Assembly: GCA_958299035.1 (NCBI GenBank)
Contig: CATQJL010000112.1
Span: 80,618,636 to 80,682,635, forward strand
Length of the DNA stretch: 64,000 bases
Origin: Cylicocyclus nassatus
Lineage: Eukaryota > Nematoda > Chromadorea > Rhabditida > Strongylidae
Direction: 5' to 3'
In this document: piece by piece, positions 23,870 through 35,496 of the stretch
How the letters are laid out: each line of letters begins with the position of its first letter
How positions within the stretch are numbered: the stretch's first letter is position 1
Made by a program: the position numbers and the translations under genes
The notes under the pieces: model-generated
Databases searched by the model: none
Told to the model about the DNA's origin: nothing
The model's input: only the letters and a program-made list of their open reading frames with translations

Positions 23870-26345
23870 TGTCCTGTCGCATAAAACCCTAGGTCTTTCC
23901 ATACCTCGAAACCAAGCTCCTCATACTTCCGCTTTTAGGGGCAAAAGTATGGTTGAGAAGAAGGCCGTAATTTTTCCAGCAAGTTTCTTTATAATTAAAT
24001 AATATTGACGCCAAAAATTTTTTAGCGCAAATATCTTGCTGCCTGAGCCCTGAGTCTTTTCTTCCCTCGAGACCAAGCTCCTTGTTTTTTTTTTGCTTCT
24101 AGGGGCAAAAGTGTGGTTTTGGCGAAGTTCAAACCAAAATTTTCAGAGAAGATAATTTCCTGTCGCAAGAAGCTCATGGGTCTGTCTTTCCCTCAAGATC
24201 ACTTTTCTGCCTTCAAAAGCAGAAGTTCGGTTTTTGCAGAGTAGAATGGCCACAAGTGAATTTAAACAAGTCTCTGTAGAATAAACATCGACACCCAGAA
24301 ATTTTCAGCGAAAGTTTCTTGCTGGCTGAGCTTATGAGTCTCTTCCCCTCGAGACCAAGCTATCTGTGCTTTTCTGCTTTTAGGGCCAGAAAAGTGGTTT
24401 TTGATTTTTATGGTTTTGCCAAGTTTGGGAGAACGTCTTAGCGGAAATGTCCTGTCGGATGAAACTCATGGGCTGTCCTTCCCTAGAGACTAAATTCCCT
24501 GTGCTTTTCTGCTTTTAGGGGCACAAGTACTGGTTTTTGCGAAGTAGAAGGGACCGAAAGTTTCTGTGAAAATGTCCTGTGGCAAAAAGCTCATGGGTCT
24601 GTTCTTCCTTAGAGACTAAATTCCCTGCGCTTTTCTTCTTTTAGGGGCAGAAGTACTAGTCTAGAGTCTTTTGCGAAGTCTAGGGGTCAAACATCTTAGC
24701 AAAAATGTCCTGTCGGATGAAGCTCATGGGTCTGTCCTTCTATCGAGAGCACTTTCTGCTTTTTTACTTTTAGAGGCAGAAGTATGGTTTTTGCAAAGTA
24801 GAAGGGCCAAAAGTAGATTTTGAAGCAAGTTTCTGTTAAATAAACATTGACACTCAGAAATTTTCAGCGAAAGTATCTTGCTGGCTGAGCTTATGAGTCT
24901 TTTCCCTCCGAGACCAAAAGGGTCAGAAGTAAATTTCAAGCAAGTTCTGTATAATCACTGACACCCAGAAACTTCTGGCGAAAATATCTTGCTGCCTGAG
25001 GCCATAATTCTTTCTTCTCTCGAGACCAAGCTCCCTGTCTTTTTTGCTTTTAGGACCAGAAGTGTGGTTTTTGAGTTTGTGGCTCTTGCGAAGTTTGGGG
25101 GCCAAAAGTTTTAGTGAAAATGTCCTATCGGATGAAGCTCATGGGTCTGTCTTTCGCTCGAGACCACTTTTCTACCTTCAGAGGCAGAAGTCCGGTTTTT
25201 GCAGAGTAGAATGGCCAGAGGAGAATTTCAAACAAGTTTCTGTAGAATAAACATTGACACCCAGAAATTTTCAGCGGAAGTATCTTGCTGGCTGAGCTTA
25301 TGAGTCTCTTCCCTTCGAGACCAAGCTATCTGCGCTGTTTTGCTTTTGAGGGTAGAAGTATGGGTTTTGCAGAGTAGAATGGCCACGAACTTTAAACAAA
25401 TTTCTGTATAATAAAACATCGACATCCAGAAACTTCTGGCGAAAATATCTTGCTCTGAGGCCATAATTCTTTCTTCCCTCGAGACCAAGCTCCTTGTGCT
25501 TTTTTGCTTTTAGGGCCAGAAGTGTGGTTTTTGAGTTTTGTGGTTTTTGCGCTTTTAGGGCCAGAAGTGTTGTTTTAGAGTCTTGTGGTTTTTGCGAAGT
25601 TTGGGGGTCAAACGTCTTAACGAAAATGTCCTGTCGGATGAAACTCATGGGCTGTCCTTCCCTAGAGACTAAATTCCCTGGGCTGTTCTGCTTTTAGGGG
25701 CAGAAGTACTGTTTTTTTGCGAAGTCTAGGGGGTCAAACGCCTTGGCGAAAATGTTTGTCGCATGAAGCTCATGGTTCTGTCTTTTCCTCAAAACCAAGC
25801 TATCTGTGCTGTTTCGCTTTTAGAGGAAAAAGTGTGGTTTTTGCAAAGTAGAATGGCCAGAATTAAATTTTAAGCAAGTTCTGTATAATCATTAACACCC
25901 AGAAACTTCTGGCGAAAATATCTTGCTGCCTGAGGCCATAATTCTTTCTTACCTCAAGACCAAGCTCCCTGTCTTTTTTGCTTTTAGGACCAGAAGTGTG
26001 ATTTTTGAGTTTGTGGTTCTTGCGAAGTTTGGGGACCAAAAGTTTCAGTGAAAATGACCTATCGGATGAAGCTCATGGGTCTGTCCATCCCCAGAGACCA
26101 CTTTTCTGCTTTCAGAGGCAGAAGTATGGTTTTTGCAGAGTGAAAGGGACAGAAGTAAATTTCAAGGAAATTTCTGTATAATTAGATATCGACTCGTAGA
26201 AATTCTTAGCGAAAATTTCTTGCCGCCTCAGTTTATAAGCCTCTTCTTTCCTCGAGACCAGGCTCTTTGCGCTTTTCTGATTATAGGGGCAGAAGTAGGA
26301 TTTTAAAAGGTAAAGACGGGCCAAAGTGAATCTATAACAACTTTA
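23870..26345 (+). repeat. Diverged tandem satellite, about 17 units
   Basis: The words CTCGAGACCAAGCTCC, TTTTGCTTTTAGGGGCAGAAG, GTGGTTTTTGCGAAG, CACCCAGAAATTTTCAGCGA and TATCTTGCTG recur in order about every 115-165 bases (for example near 24069, 24352, 24486, 24607, 25020, 25316, 25480, 25665, 25953, 26260). At least two unit types are mixed: one with GACCACTTTTCTGC and one with GACTAAATTCCCTG. Unit length varies by internal deletion. No coding capacity. Confidence 0.8.
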
Positions 26346-26349
26346 GGTA

Positions 26350-29300
26350 AATTTACCGTCTTCGTCAATTCCGAGTGTGATTATAGAATTCTCAGCATGC
26401 TCACTTACCCCCGGACCAGTGCCATCTCAGCCTCGTAGCTTCAGTTGAAAAAAGATGAAGTCAATAAAAGTAATGGGTAATCTCAAAAACGGTTACTATC
26501 TTTGCAGTGAGCGTGCTCACATACTACTTTGTGCACCCAGCAGTGTAGCTCTAATTTTACAAAGAATAGAAAATCGACAGAAATAATAGGTACTTTTAAG
26601 AACACTTATTACAAACTTATTCGGCATGCTCGCTTTTTCCCATGTGCCAAATCCCAGTTTCGTGGCTTGAACTTTGCAAAAAATCGATAAAGCCAGTGAA
26701 GGTAATTGATGAATTGTAAAATAAGAACGTGTTCGTGAGCAGCATGCTCAATTATCTGCCTGTACCAACACCCCCAGCGCCGTGGTTCAAACACTGCAAA
26801 AAATCAATTAACACGTTGACGACGAGCCATTTTTTGAAGGTCTGTCCCTGTGGACGAACCGTTTCCGGGCATTTTCACAGCCGGCTGCATATATGTATGC
26901 ATGCACCTATGCGTGAGATACAAAAATGCAAGTGGGCGGGGAAGCTCCGCCCACTTTTGGCAAGCCCTTCCCACTTTTCAAAAATGCTGGAAATCGCTCA
27001 AAATCAATGAATTCGTGCAAATTCCGGCATTTTTGAAAAGTGGGCGGAGCTTGCCAATCAGGGGGCGGAGTTTGCCTGACGGTGGGCGGGGCCCGTGCAA
27101 AAGTTACTTGAGGCCTTTGCGTTCATCTACGGCCTCATCCATGGCTTTTTCATGAACAAAAAGGGTCCCTATGAGGGGTATAGAAGTGGGCGGAGTTTGC
27201 CAAAAAGGGGCGGGGCTAATACATGAGATACATCTGAGCCTATGTTAGTTATATGAACAAAAACTGAGAGGAGGACAGATAGTATTGAAATTAAGGCCGC
27301 CGCGCACCATTGCGCGGCGTCGTCCACAGGGACAGACTGCCTGCCGCGCACCATTGCGCGGCATTGTCGTCAACGTGTTAAACCAATAGAAGTAATGGGT
27401 ATTTTCTGAATTGGTTATCATATTCGAAATCGGCATGCTCGCTTGCTCCCATGTGCCAACTCTTAGCACCGTAGCTCGAACTTTGCAAAAAACCGATAAA
27501 ATGATAAAAGTAATGGGCATTTTTTAAAATGATTATCATATTCGTAATCAGCATGTTCGCTAACTCCCAGCTCCGTAGTTCAAAATTTGCAAAAACGATA
27601 AATCGGTAAAAGTAATGGGCATTCTTGAAAATGGTTGTCATATTCGTAATCAGCATGTTCGCTTACCTCCCCCCCCCCCTTGCCAACTCCCACTCCCCGT
27701 AGTTCAAAATTTGCAAACAAATCGATAAAATGATAAAAGTAATGGGCATTTTTGAAAATGGTTATCATATTCGTAATCAGCATGTTCGCTTACCCCCCTG
27801 TGCCAACTCTCAGCGCCGTAGCTGGAACTTTGGAAACAATCGAAAAATGATAAAAGTAATTGGATAATTCTGAAAACTAATATTGTATTCGTAATCAGCA
27901 TGTTCGCTTACCCCCCTTTGCCAAATCCCAGCCCCGTAGTTCAAAATTTGCAAGCAAACTGATAAAATGATAAAAGTAATGGGCATTTTTGAAAATGGTT
28001 ATCATATCCGTAATCAGCATGTTCGCTTACCCCCCTTTGCCAAATCCCACCCCCCGTAGTTCAAAATTTGCAAACAAATCGATAAAATGATAAAAGTAAT
28101 GGGCATTTTTGAAAATGGTTACCATATTCGTAATCAGCATGTTCGCTTACCCCTCTGTGCTAGCTCTCAGCGCCGTAGCTGGAACTTTGCAAAAAATCGA
28201 TAAAATGATAAAAGTAATTGATAATTCTAAAAACTAATATTGTATTCGTAATCAGCATGTTCGCTTACCCCCCTCTGCCAACTCCCAGCCCCGTAGTTTA
28301 AAATTTGCAAACAAATTGATAAAGCGATAAAACTAATGGGCTTTTTTGAAAATGGTTACCATATTCGTAATCAGCATGTTCGCTTACCCCCCTATGCCAA
28401 CTCTCAGCGCCGTAGCTGGAACTTTGCAAAAAATCGATAAAATGATAAAAGTAATTGATAATTCTAAAAACTAATATTGTATTCGTAATCAGCATGTTCG
28501 CTTACCCCCCTTTGCCAACTCCCAGCCCCGTAGTTCAAAATTTGCAAGCAAACTGATAAAATGATAAAAGTAATGGGCATATTTGAAAATGGTTACCATA
28601 TTCGTAATCAGCATGTTCGCTTACCCCTCTGTGCTAGCTCTCAGCGCCGTAGCTGGAACTTTGCAAAAAATCGATAAAATGATAAAAGTAATTGATAATT
28701 CTAAAAACTAACATTGTATTCGTAATCAGCATGTTCGCTTACCCCCCTTTGCCAACTCCCAGCCCCGTAGTTTAAAATTTGCAAACAAATTGATAAAATG
28801 ATAAAAATAGTGGGCTTTTTTGAAAATGGTTACCATATTCGTAATCAGCATGTTCTCTTACCCCCCTGTGCCATCTCTCAGCGCCGTAGCTGGAACTTTG
28901 CAAAAAATCGATAAAATGATAAAAGTAATTGATAATTCTAAAAACTAATATTGTATTCGTAATCAGCATGTTCGCTTACCCCCCTTTGCCAACTCCCAGC
29001 CCCGTAGTTCAAAATTTGCAAGCAAACTGATAAAATGATAAAAGTAATGGGCATATTTGAAAATGGTTATCATATTCGTAATCAGCATGTTCGCTTACCC
29101 CCCTTTGCCAACTCCCAGCCCCGTAGTTCAAAATTTGCAAGCAAACTGATAAAATGATAAAAGTAATTGATAATTCTAAAAACTAATATTGTATTCGTAA
29201 TCAGCATGTTCGCTTACCCCCCTCTGCCAACTCCCAGCCCCGTAGTTTAAAATTTGCAAACAAATTGATAAAGCGATAAAACTAATGGGCTTTTTTGAAA

Positions 29301-29940
29301 ATGGTTACCATATTCGTAATCAGCATGTTCTCTTACCCCCCTGTGCCATCTCTCAGCGCCGTAGCTGGAACTTTGCAAAAAATCGATAAAATGATAAAAG
29401 TAATTGATAATTCTAAAAACTAATATTGTATTCGTAATCAGCATGTTCGCTTACCCCCCTTTGCCAACTCCCAGCCCCGTAGTTCAAAATTTGCAAGCAA
29501 ACTGATAAAATGATAAAAGTAATGGGCATATTTGAAAATGGTTATCATATTCGTAATCAGCATGTTCGCTTACCCCCCTTTGCCAACTCCCAGCCCCGTA
29601 GTTCAAAATTTGCAAGCAAACTGATAAAATGATAAAAGTAATTGATGATTCCAAAAACTAATATTGTATTCGTTATCAGCATGTTCGCTTACCCCCTTTG
29701 CCAACTCCCAGCCCCGTAGTTCAAAATTTGCAAACAAATTGATAAAATGATAAAAGTAATGGGCATTTTTGAAAATAATTACCATATTCGTAATCAGCAT
29801 GTTCGCTTACCCCCTGTGCCAACTCTCAGCGCCTAGCTGGAACTTTGCAAAAAATCGATAAAATGATAAAAGTAATTGATAATTCTAAAACTAATATTGT
29901 ATTCGTAATCAGCATGTTCGCTTACCCCCTTTTGCCAACT
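26350..29940 (+). repeat. ~119-bp tandem satellite with higher-order structure
   Basis: The first ~1 kb is degenerate and interrupted by a TTAA-type MITE. From about 27540 the unit CGTAATCAGCATGTTCGCTTAC repeats about every 118-120 bases, some 20 times. Two monomer types are distinguishable: one has TTCAAAATTTGCAAGCAAAC and GGGCATTTTTGAAAATGG, the other has GCGCCGTAGCTGGAACTTTG and ATTGATAATTCTAAAAAC. Nearly identical segments recur at 28298, 28772 and 29247, spaced 474 and 475 bases apart, which is four monomers. The unit is homologous to the repeats inside the foldback elements at 21.0 and 52.1 kb. Confidence 0.9.
26812..27377. mobile_element. TTAA-flanked piggyBac-like MITE inserted in the satellite
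   Basis: TTAA at 26808-26811 and 27378-27381 brackets inverted termini CACGTTGACGACG / GTCGTCAACGTG. Removing the element rejoins a satellite monomer (GCAAAAAATCAATTAA then CCAATAGAAGTAATGGG), so the insertion point is exact. The interior contains repeated GTGGGCGGAGCTTGCC-type words and two copies of GCGCACCATTGCGCGGC near the right end. 566 bp, no coding capacity. Confidence 0.85.
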
Positions 29941-29943
29941 ACT

Positions 29944-29997
29944 TTTGTTTTCGTGTCTGTCGTTTTCCATACTGGAAAACAACGACAGACACGAAAA
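29944..29997. repeat. Hairpin at the satellite edge
   Basis: GTTTTCGTGTCTGTCGTTTT and its inverse ACGACAGACACGAAAAC surround a short loop with TTTCC..GGAAA, at the point where the satellite stops. The following 80 bases contain TACAGACA words and end GTTTTATATATATAGAAG, resembling the tail of the foldback elements. Confidence 0.75.
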
Positions 29998-30226
29998 CAC
30001 CATCGACCAGAAAAATACCATCGAGGACGTACAGACAGCATCCACCAGCGTACAGACAAGTACACCATTCGGTTTTATATATATAGAAGGATATGATATG
30101 TGTTAGAAAGAGCAAGGAAATTGCTTTGTATTGCTGGAAATATTTTTGAATTACGAATGAACTCCTAGAATGGATGCTTTAAATACAAGGCGAACAAAAT
30201 TGAACAGAACTTATACAGCAGTCTAG

Positions 30227-30854
30227 TATAGTCGTCCTCACTCCACTAGTCGGTCGGTGATCGAGTTTGAATTCGAACTGGAGCAGACCCGCCACGGCAG
30301 GGCGCGGCAGACCGCCCCTCAGCGAACCGCTTGCACATGAGCTTTTCTCTTATTTTCTTCGTGTTTCTTTGCTATGTTTCGTATTGCGGCAATGTTCTTT
30401 ATCATATTTTTAGATTTCGCACCGCTAACTATTGTTTTGTGCAGTTGTGCTCGTTTGTTTTACATTTTTTTCCATGTAAACTGGGAGGAAGGATGCGATC
30501 GGAGAGTTTTGGATGAGAAATCTCTTTTTTTCGTTAAGTGACATATACACAAATGTGATTTGATGAAATGTGTCAAGTTTTCCGTTACAATATGTACTCT
30601 ACACTATTTTTTTGCGGTAAGGTTGAATTTCTCTCAAGAGTGTTTGTTTTAAAATGTTAGCGGTACGAAATCTGAAAGTCTGATTAAGAACGTTGCCGCA
30701 ACACGATAGCAAAGAAACACGAAGAAATTAAGAAAAAAGCTCGTGCAAGCGGTTGGCTGAGGGGTGGCGTCTGCCGCGCTTTGCCGCTGTCAGCCTGCTC
30801 CAGTTCGAATTCAAATTCGACCACCGACCGGCTAGTGGGGTGAGGACGACTATA
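30227..30854. mobile_element. TIR element with ~170-bp arms (TATAGTCGTCCTCA ends)
   Basis: Left TAGTCGTCCTCACTCCACTA and right TAGTGGGGTGAGGACGACTA are inverted. Pairing continues through GAATTCGAACTGGAGCAG, CAGCGAACCGCTTGCAC and TTTCTTCGTGTTTCTTTGCT. TA borders both ends. No transposase; the central ~280 bases are AT-rich. Confidence 0.8.
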
Positions 30855-30963
30855 TCAAAATGCCATATCGTTGCGTGCATGCCCACCGTCAATTGTAAAA
30901 GCGCATGTGAACGAATGTGAAGAACAAGTTAGAATACTGTGACACTAGATTTTGCTATCTACT

Positions 30964-31120
30964 TATAGGCTATTGCATGACGAAGGCGCAAAGCGATATT
31001 AGTTAAGAGGGCGCGAAGGCGACGCGCGCGTATCCTCACCGTTGTGACTCCCGCGCCTCACGCGCTCTGCGGCTAATTGGCGCCCGAATATATTCCGCCT
31101 TCGTCACGTAGCAGCCTATA
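30964..31120. mobile_element. 157-bp MITE with GACGAAGGCG ends
   Basis: Left TATAGGCTATTGCATGACGA and right TCGTCACGTAGCAGCCTATA are inverted, with AAGGCG/CGCCTT next inside. The centre is GC-rich (GCGCGAAGGCGACGCGCGCG) in contrast to its surroundings. Confidence 0.65.
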
Positions 31121-32190
31121 ATTGTTGATACGTACCTCTGCCCTGCAAACAATATTTCCTTTGCTTTCACACATGATGTCCAGCTTGACCCGGTCCCTTT
31201 GCGCTAAACCCTAACCAGTTTGCCCAGATGGCGGCATTCGCATGCGTCGCGCACACAGTTTCGGCAACAACATTTTTTGGTTTCCGTCTGTCCTCGTGTG
31301 CTTTTTATGCTTGCGTATGATAGCTTTTGGATACTGAAAGTGACTGAGCAGAATGCTACATATTGGCTCTTGTTTGAGTGTTTTACGTTGTTGACGTTTG
31401 TTCAAACGCAAAGACCGCAGGTAAATTTATCGTCATGATTTTCTAAAGCTGAATTCTGTTTCCAAATGATGTCTTTGAGCCCAATGCAAAACTGCAACGC
31501 TGAAGCTGAATAATTCTTTAGTGACTGGGCATTCTGCTTAGTCACTAATTCTGCCAAACCACAAAAGATTACTAGAATTTTAACAAACGAAAAAAGCACT
31601 TGGTGCTCATTTTATCGGCTCTAGATTGACCTTGCGTCCATTCAAAAAATGGATCGAAATAGTAACGATTAGCAGGGCAAGCATTTACTTGTATAAAATA
31701 CCAGTAGTTTTCTTCTCCTTAATCTCTTACTTTTTGGACTCTAGGCTTAGCAATTTGCAAGTGCTGTCAGTGAATGTAAATTGAGCCGGAAGGCCCATTG
31801 CTATTTGACTCTAATTATCGGCCAGAACGTCATCAGCTAAAAAAGAATAAAGTTGAAAAGATTGTCACTCTTGCATGAATGCTATGCAATGGCGTCAGTA
31901 TCAGTCTCACGTCTGAAACATTTTGCTACTTCAACTTTTGTAAAGCCAGATGTTGGGCATCTACTTTTTCTGCAATCCGTGATTCTCGCCCCCATCATGC
32001 GAGTCTCTCGTCTTGTCTAGTTGTATAGATTCCATAAATCAGCAACGTAAATTTTGGCTTTTGATTGGTTAACCAAGGCTCAAACTTTCTCATGACGGTA
32101 GGTACTTTTGGGCAGCATTCTTCGAATAAACATAAAACAAGCTATTGTTCGCACTAGTAGGCGCAAAGAGTACCTCGTATGTACGAAACT
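31121..32190. other. No gene recognised
   Basis: Short open frames only, the longest being 72 codons at 31220-31438. No motif or splice-linked series was found. Confidence 0.4.
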
Positions 32191-32350
32191 TAGCCTATTG
32201 ACGACAAAGCCTGACTTTGCTTGGCTGTAGGACGACGCAATTTTGCGCACCACTTTCGGCGCGGAAAAGTTTCACGAGTAATCTTGGAATGTAAAGTTGT
32301 TTTCTTCGAAAGTGGAAAAATCCGATTTATTTGGCTTTTTATTCCGAAAA

Positions 32351-32467
32351 AGTGTCTGCCCTATCAACCTGATGATGGCCCATTAGTCTACCATGCTTAT
32401 TACGGTAACGAAGAAAAAGAGTTGGACTCCGGAGAGGGAGCGTTAAAAACGACTACCACATCCAAGG
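32351..32467 (+). CDS. Possible isolated exon, product unknown
   Basis: A frame with protein-like composition (PDDGPLVYHAYYGNEEKELD, then SGEGALKTTTTSK) ends exactly at a good donor AAG|GTAGGC at 32468. The upstream boundary is unclear: an AG near 32350 follows only a weak pyrimidine tract. The segment just upstream (32192-32240) looks like a piggyBac-like element end (CCTATTGACGACAA). It could belong to a far-upstream exon of mctp-1 or to another gene; no partner exon was identified and the phase (0) does not directly match the next candidate exon at 44959. Confidence 0.3.
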
Positions 32468-32519
32468 TAGGCAGCAGGCGCATACTTATCTACTCTTAAA
32501 GAAAATAAACCCCGACATT

Positions 32520-33700
32520 TGAAAGGGTGCAATTATAACAGCAAATCAATTATCTTCAGATGTAGTTTGCTGACTCTAAATAACGCTGCATATCGGCGGC
32601 TTGTCCGAAAAAGTGTCTACTTGTAAATTTGTTTTTTTGATCAACTGCAATCATTTTCTTAGACGGCAGAGTCTACATTTTGCAAGAATGTAGAAAATTG
32701 GAAAAAAAATACTGAACTGTGGAAAAAATACTAGACCTGGAAAGGATATCATTTCGCAAGGGGTGTGCGCCACCGGTGATCCACATCGTCTTCAAAGGGT
32801 TAGACTGATGTTGGCCACCAAATTGTTTGAAGTCGATTTGTTGCAAAGACCATCAAGTAAAGCTTATAGAAACTCACGATTTTGCAAATTTTCAAATTAC
32901 GAATGAGTGAGCAAGAGGACAGATGCGTTTTTGGTCGAGTGATAAATGAGGCTTGCTCATTAAACGAATGAAATAGCAGACATGTCAAAAATGTATTGTT
33001 GCGGCAAACGTTTGGATATGGAAGCGTTAAATGAACAAAAAAATAAGGAACACGATTTAGGTCAACTTTTTTGAAATACCAAAATCTCAAAAACAATCAC
33101 TTAATGACCTTCAGTAATTCAATCATCTGTGATTAGCATCGTCTCCAATTGTGCGGCAATAAATATATCATAGCTACTATTTAAGCTTCAATTTTCTGCC
33201 TAAAGGAAGTCCTCTCGCCATGATTTTGAAGTTGATTTATCAGTCAGGAACTTATGCGTTCAAGCAATCCCACATTCCATGCTTAATCGTTCAGCAGCAG
33301 CATGTGCAAAGTGAAACTTTGAATCTTCTGTGTCTCAGCCATTTTATTCCATCAACACATGGTTCCAAGCACTTCAGGGACTCGCTTCATAGTCATTCAA
33401 CGTTTTACAATGCGTTTGTGCCGCTTTCATTTGCTTCTTTACGCATTACGCTCCTATCCAACTACAAAATAGAACCTCAAATTTCTCTAAAAGCTGTGGC
33501 TTGCACATTAGCTAGTATTGTCTAGAATGATAGGCTAAGCATAGCTATATAAGGTTGAAAAGACTTGAGACATTTAAACTTATCAAACTGCTTGCTTGTG
33601 CAGTAAAAATGAGCTATTGTTATTGCGTAGCTGTACAAATTTTATATAGACTGAGCTCATTATATGCAAGACCTTTTATTTTGAAATTATTGCTTTTTCA
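32520..33700. other. No gene recognised
   Basis: Contains a 101-codon plus frame (33220-33525) and a 98-codon minus frame (32800-33096). Neither has a recognisable domain or splice context. Left uncalled. Confidence 0.4.
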
Positions 33701-33709
33701 ACAAATATA

Positions 33710-34385
33710 CAGGGTGTCCCAAAAAAATGTGCCTACTGTTTGATTGTAAATAACTCTCTTGTAATGAAGTGTTTCGAGAAACTTTAGGTACCGTTTTGTA
33801 GAGCGAGGTTGAACTTAGATTTACAGTATGGAACGAATCATCGATCGCTCTTCATTACTGTAATAACGGTATGAACTTCCAGCATATGGAACCATTGTGA
33901 AATATACCATTTAACAAAATTTTTTCAAAAAATCTGAAAAATCGTATACTAGGGTTTTCGTGCATGCTGATTCCACTTAACAACTTTTTACGAGTGTTTT
34001 CAGCTTTTTTGACGGTGTAATTACATTTCTGACAAATGCAAGGAATTGATTTATCACGATTTACCGGCGATAACTTAGGAAAGAAGCATCACAGTAAAAT
34101 GGGAATTTCAAATTCGAGATCAGCGGCTCCCATTACCGTAATGTAAGAGTTTCTGGCTTGTTTGGTTTTATTCCGAGGCAGAATATAGCCTCCAATGACA
34201 TAAAATCCTTGTCGAAGTTCGTACCGTAATCCTACAGTAATGAAGAGCGATCGATGATTCGCTCCATACTATAAATCTAAGTTTAACCTCGCTCTATAAA
34301 ATGGTACCTAAAGCTTCTCGAAACACTTCATTACAAGAGAGTTATTTACAATCAAACAGTAGGCACATTTTTTTGGGACACCCTG
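33710..34385. mobile_element. TA-flanked Tc1/mariner-like MITE (CAGGGTGTCCC ends)
   Basis: CAGGGTGTCCCAAAAAAATG at the left pairs with CATTTTTTTGGGACACCCTG at the right, bordered by TA. The arms pair almost continuously for about 150 bases, including TCTTGTAATGAAGTGTTTCG and CGATCGCTCTTCATTACTG. CAGGGTGTCCC is a common mariner-type terminus. 676 bp, no transposase. Confidence 0.85.
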
Positions 34386-34432
34386 TATACTCCGTATGAT
34401 GCTTTCTACTTCAAATATAGGTCTGTACATAA

Positions 34433-34604
34433 CCATTGATTCAACTGGCTTGGCGGCTGGAAGGCGAAGCCATGTGACCCAATGGCCGCTCGCGCCCGCG
34501 GCGCAGTCTACGTCTCTTTCGCGCGCGTGCTTTTTGAGCGCTATCTAGCCTTAATTAGGTCACGATGCCCCGCCTCTCAGCCGCCAAGCCAGTTGAATAA
34601 AGGG
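34433..34604. mobile_element. Hairpin MITE family H, copy 3
   Basis: TTGATTCAACTGGCTTGGCG at the left and GCCGCCAAGCCAGTTGAATA at the right. In this copy the central segment is in the opposite orientation to copies 1, 2, 5 and 7 (GGCCGCTCGCGCCCGCGGCG comes first), as in copies 4 and 6. Confidence 0.85.
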
Positions 34605-34728
34605 TATCTGAGGAACAGGGCTTTTATGAATAACGATATACAAACTTTGGCAGTTTTCTACATTTTCAAATTAAGGTTTATTATTGTGGTTGATATCATT
34701 GGTGTATGTTTGACACTGTCTTGCTCGC

Positions 34729-35130
34729 TTAAAGGCACCGTCCACGAGCTTTTGGCAGCATATAATAGTAGGGCCCCCTATCAATCCAATGCCCAAGTCG
34801 CGGCGCAAAATGCCGCTTCGGAAGCAACAAAATCGCTTCAGGATAGCGAAGATGCACGAGGACCCCAATCCATGCCCGCCTCCCCCATCCATGTCCGCCC
34901 ATTTGTGCGCGCACATCCTCAGACAGCGGATCGGACCCCTCCGCCGGAGAAGTGGCAGGGTCGCGGCGTATCCCCAGCGGTGGGTCTCCCATTTGTCCGG
35001 CGGAGCCCTCCCATTTTCTGCTCCGGATACCCCCCATTTTCTGCTCCGGATACCTCCCATTTTCTGCTCCGGAGCCCCCCGATTTTGTGCGCCGGAGCCC
35101 CCCGATCGCGGCATACTGTAATTAGCCCTA
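34729..35130. mobile_element. GC-rich relic of the TTTAAAGGCAC-ended family
   Basis: The left end CTTAAAGGCACCGTCCACGA matches the inverted end at 39339-39357 (GGACGGTGCCTTTAAA). The interior has tandem copies of CTCCGGATACCTCCCATTTT, also present at 38825-38945. No matching right end is seen before the next element starts at 35133. The long open frames here are compositional artefacts. Confidence 0.55.
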
Positions 35131-35132
35131 AT

Positions 35133-35496
35133 TAAAGGCACCTTCCAGGCAGATCTGGACCTATGGGGCTTTTACATGGAAAGTATTTTTGGGGCCCTAA
35201 CTAAGGCACTGCCGAAGCAGCAGTTCAGGTAGTGCTCTAATGGCGAAGATATTCCCCTCGAAACAGACCCCCCGCGAACGTATTCGCATGGATTCATGGC
35301 AGTTTCGCGCCAGGATCCACGCTTTGCGCCATGAATCCATGCGAAACACGGTCGCGGGGTCCGGTTTCGAGCAGAATATCTCAGGCGTTAGAGCACTACT
35401 TGAGCTGCCGGTTGGGTAATGGCTTAGTTAGGGCCCCAAAAGTACTTTCCATGTAAAATACCCATAGGTCCAGACTTGCCTGGACGCTGCCTTTAA
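35133..35496. mobile_element. 364-bp near-complete foldback element
   Basis: TTAAAGGCACCTTCCAGGCA pairs with the right end GCCTGGACGCTGCCTTTAA. Pairing is nearly continuous to the centre (GGACCTATGG/CCATAGGTCC, GGGGCCCTAACTAAG/TTAGTTAGGGCCCC, CGCATGGATTCATGGC/GCCATGAATCCATGCG). The whole element is effectively one hairpin. Confidence 0.85.

Noticed and set aside
27704..29800. Series of ~65-codon minus frames beginning MLITNT/MLITNM
   Set aside because: They recur with the satellite period and reflect repeat structure, not genes.
26350..29940. CRISPR-like array of repeats
   Set aside because: Adjacent ~119-bp monomers without unique spacers, in a eukaryotic intron-containing genome, so this is a satellite.
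34482..35135. 217-codon plus-strand frame, the longest in the window, with proline-rich repeats
   Set aside because: It starts inside a family-H MITE and runs through the GC-rich TTTAAAGGCAC element; overlapping long frames exist on the opposite strand and the peptide repeats come from CTCCGGATACCTCCC tandem copies.
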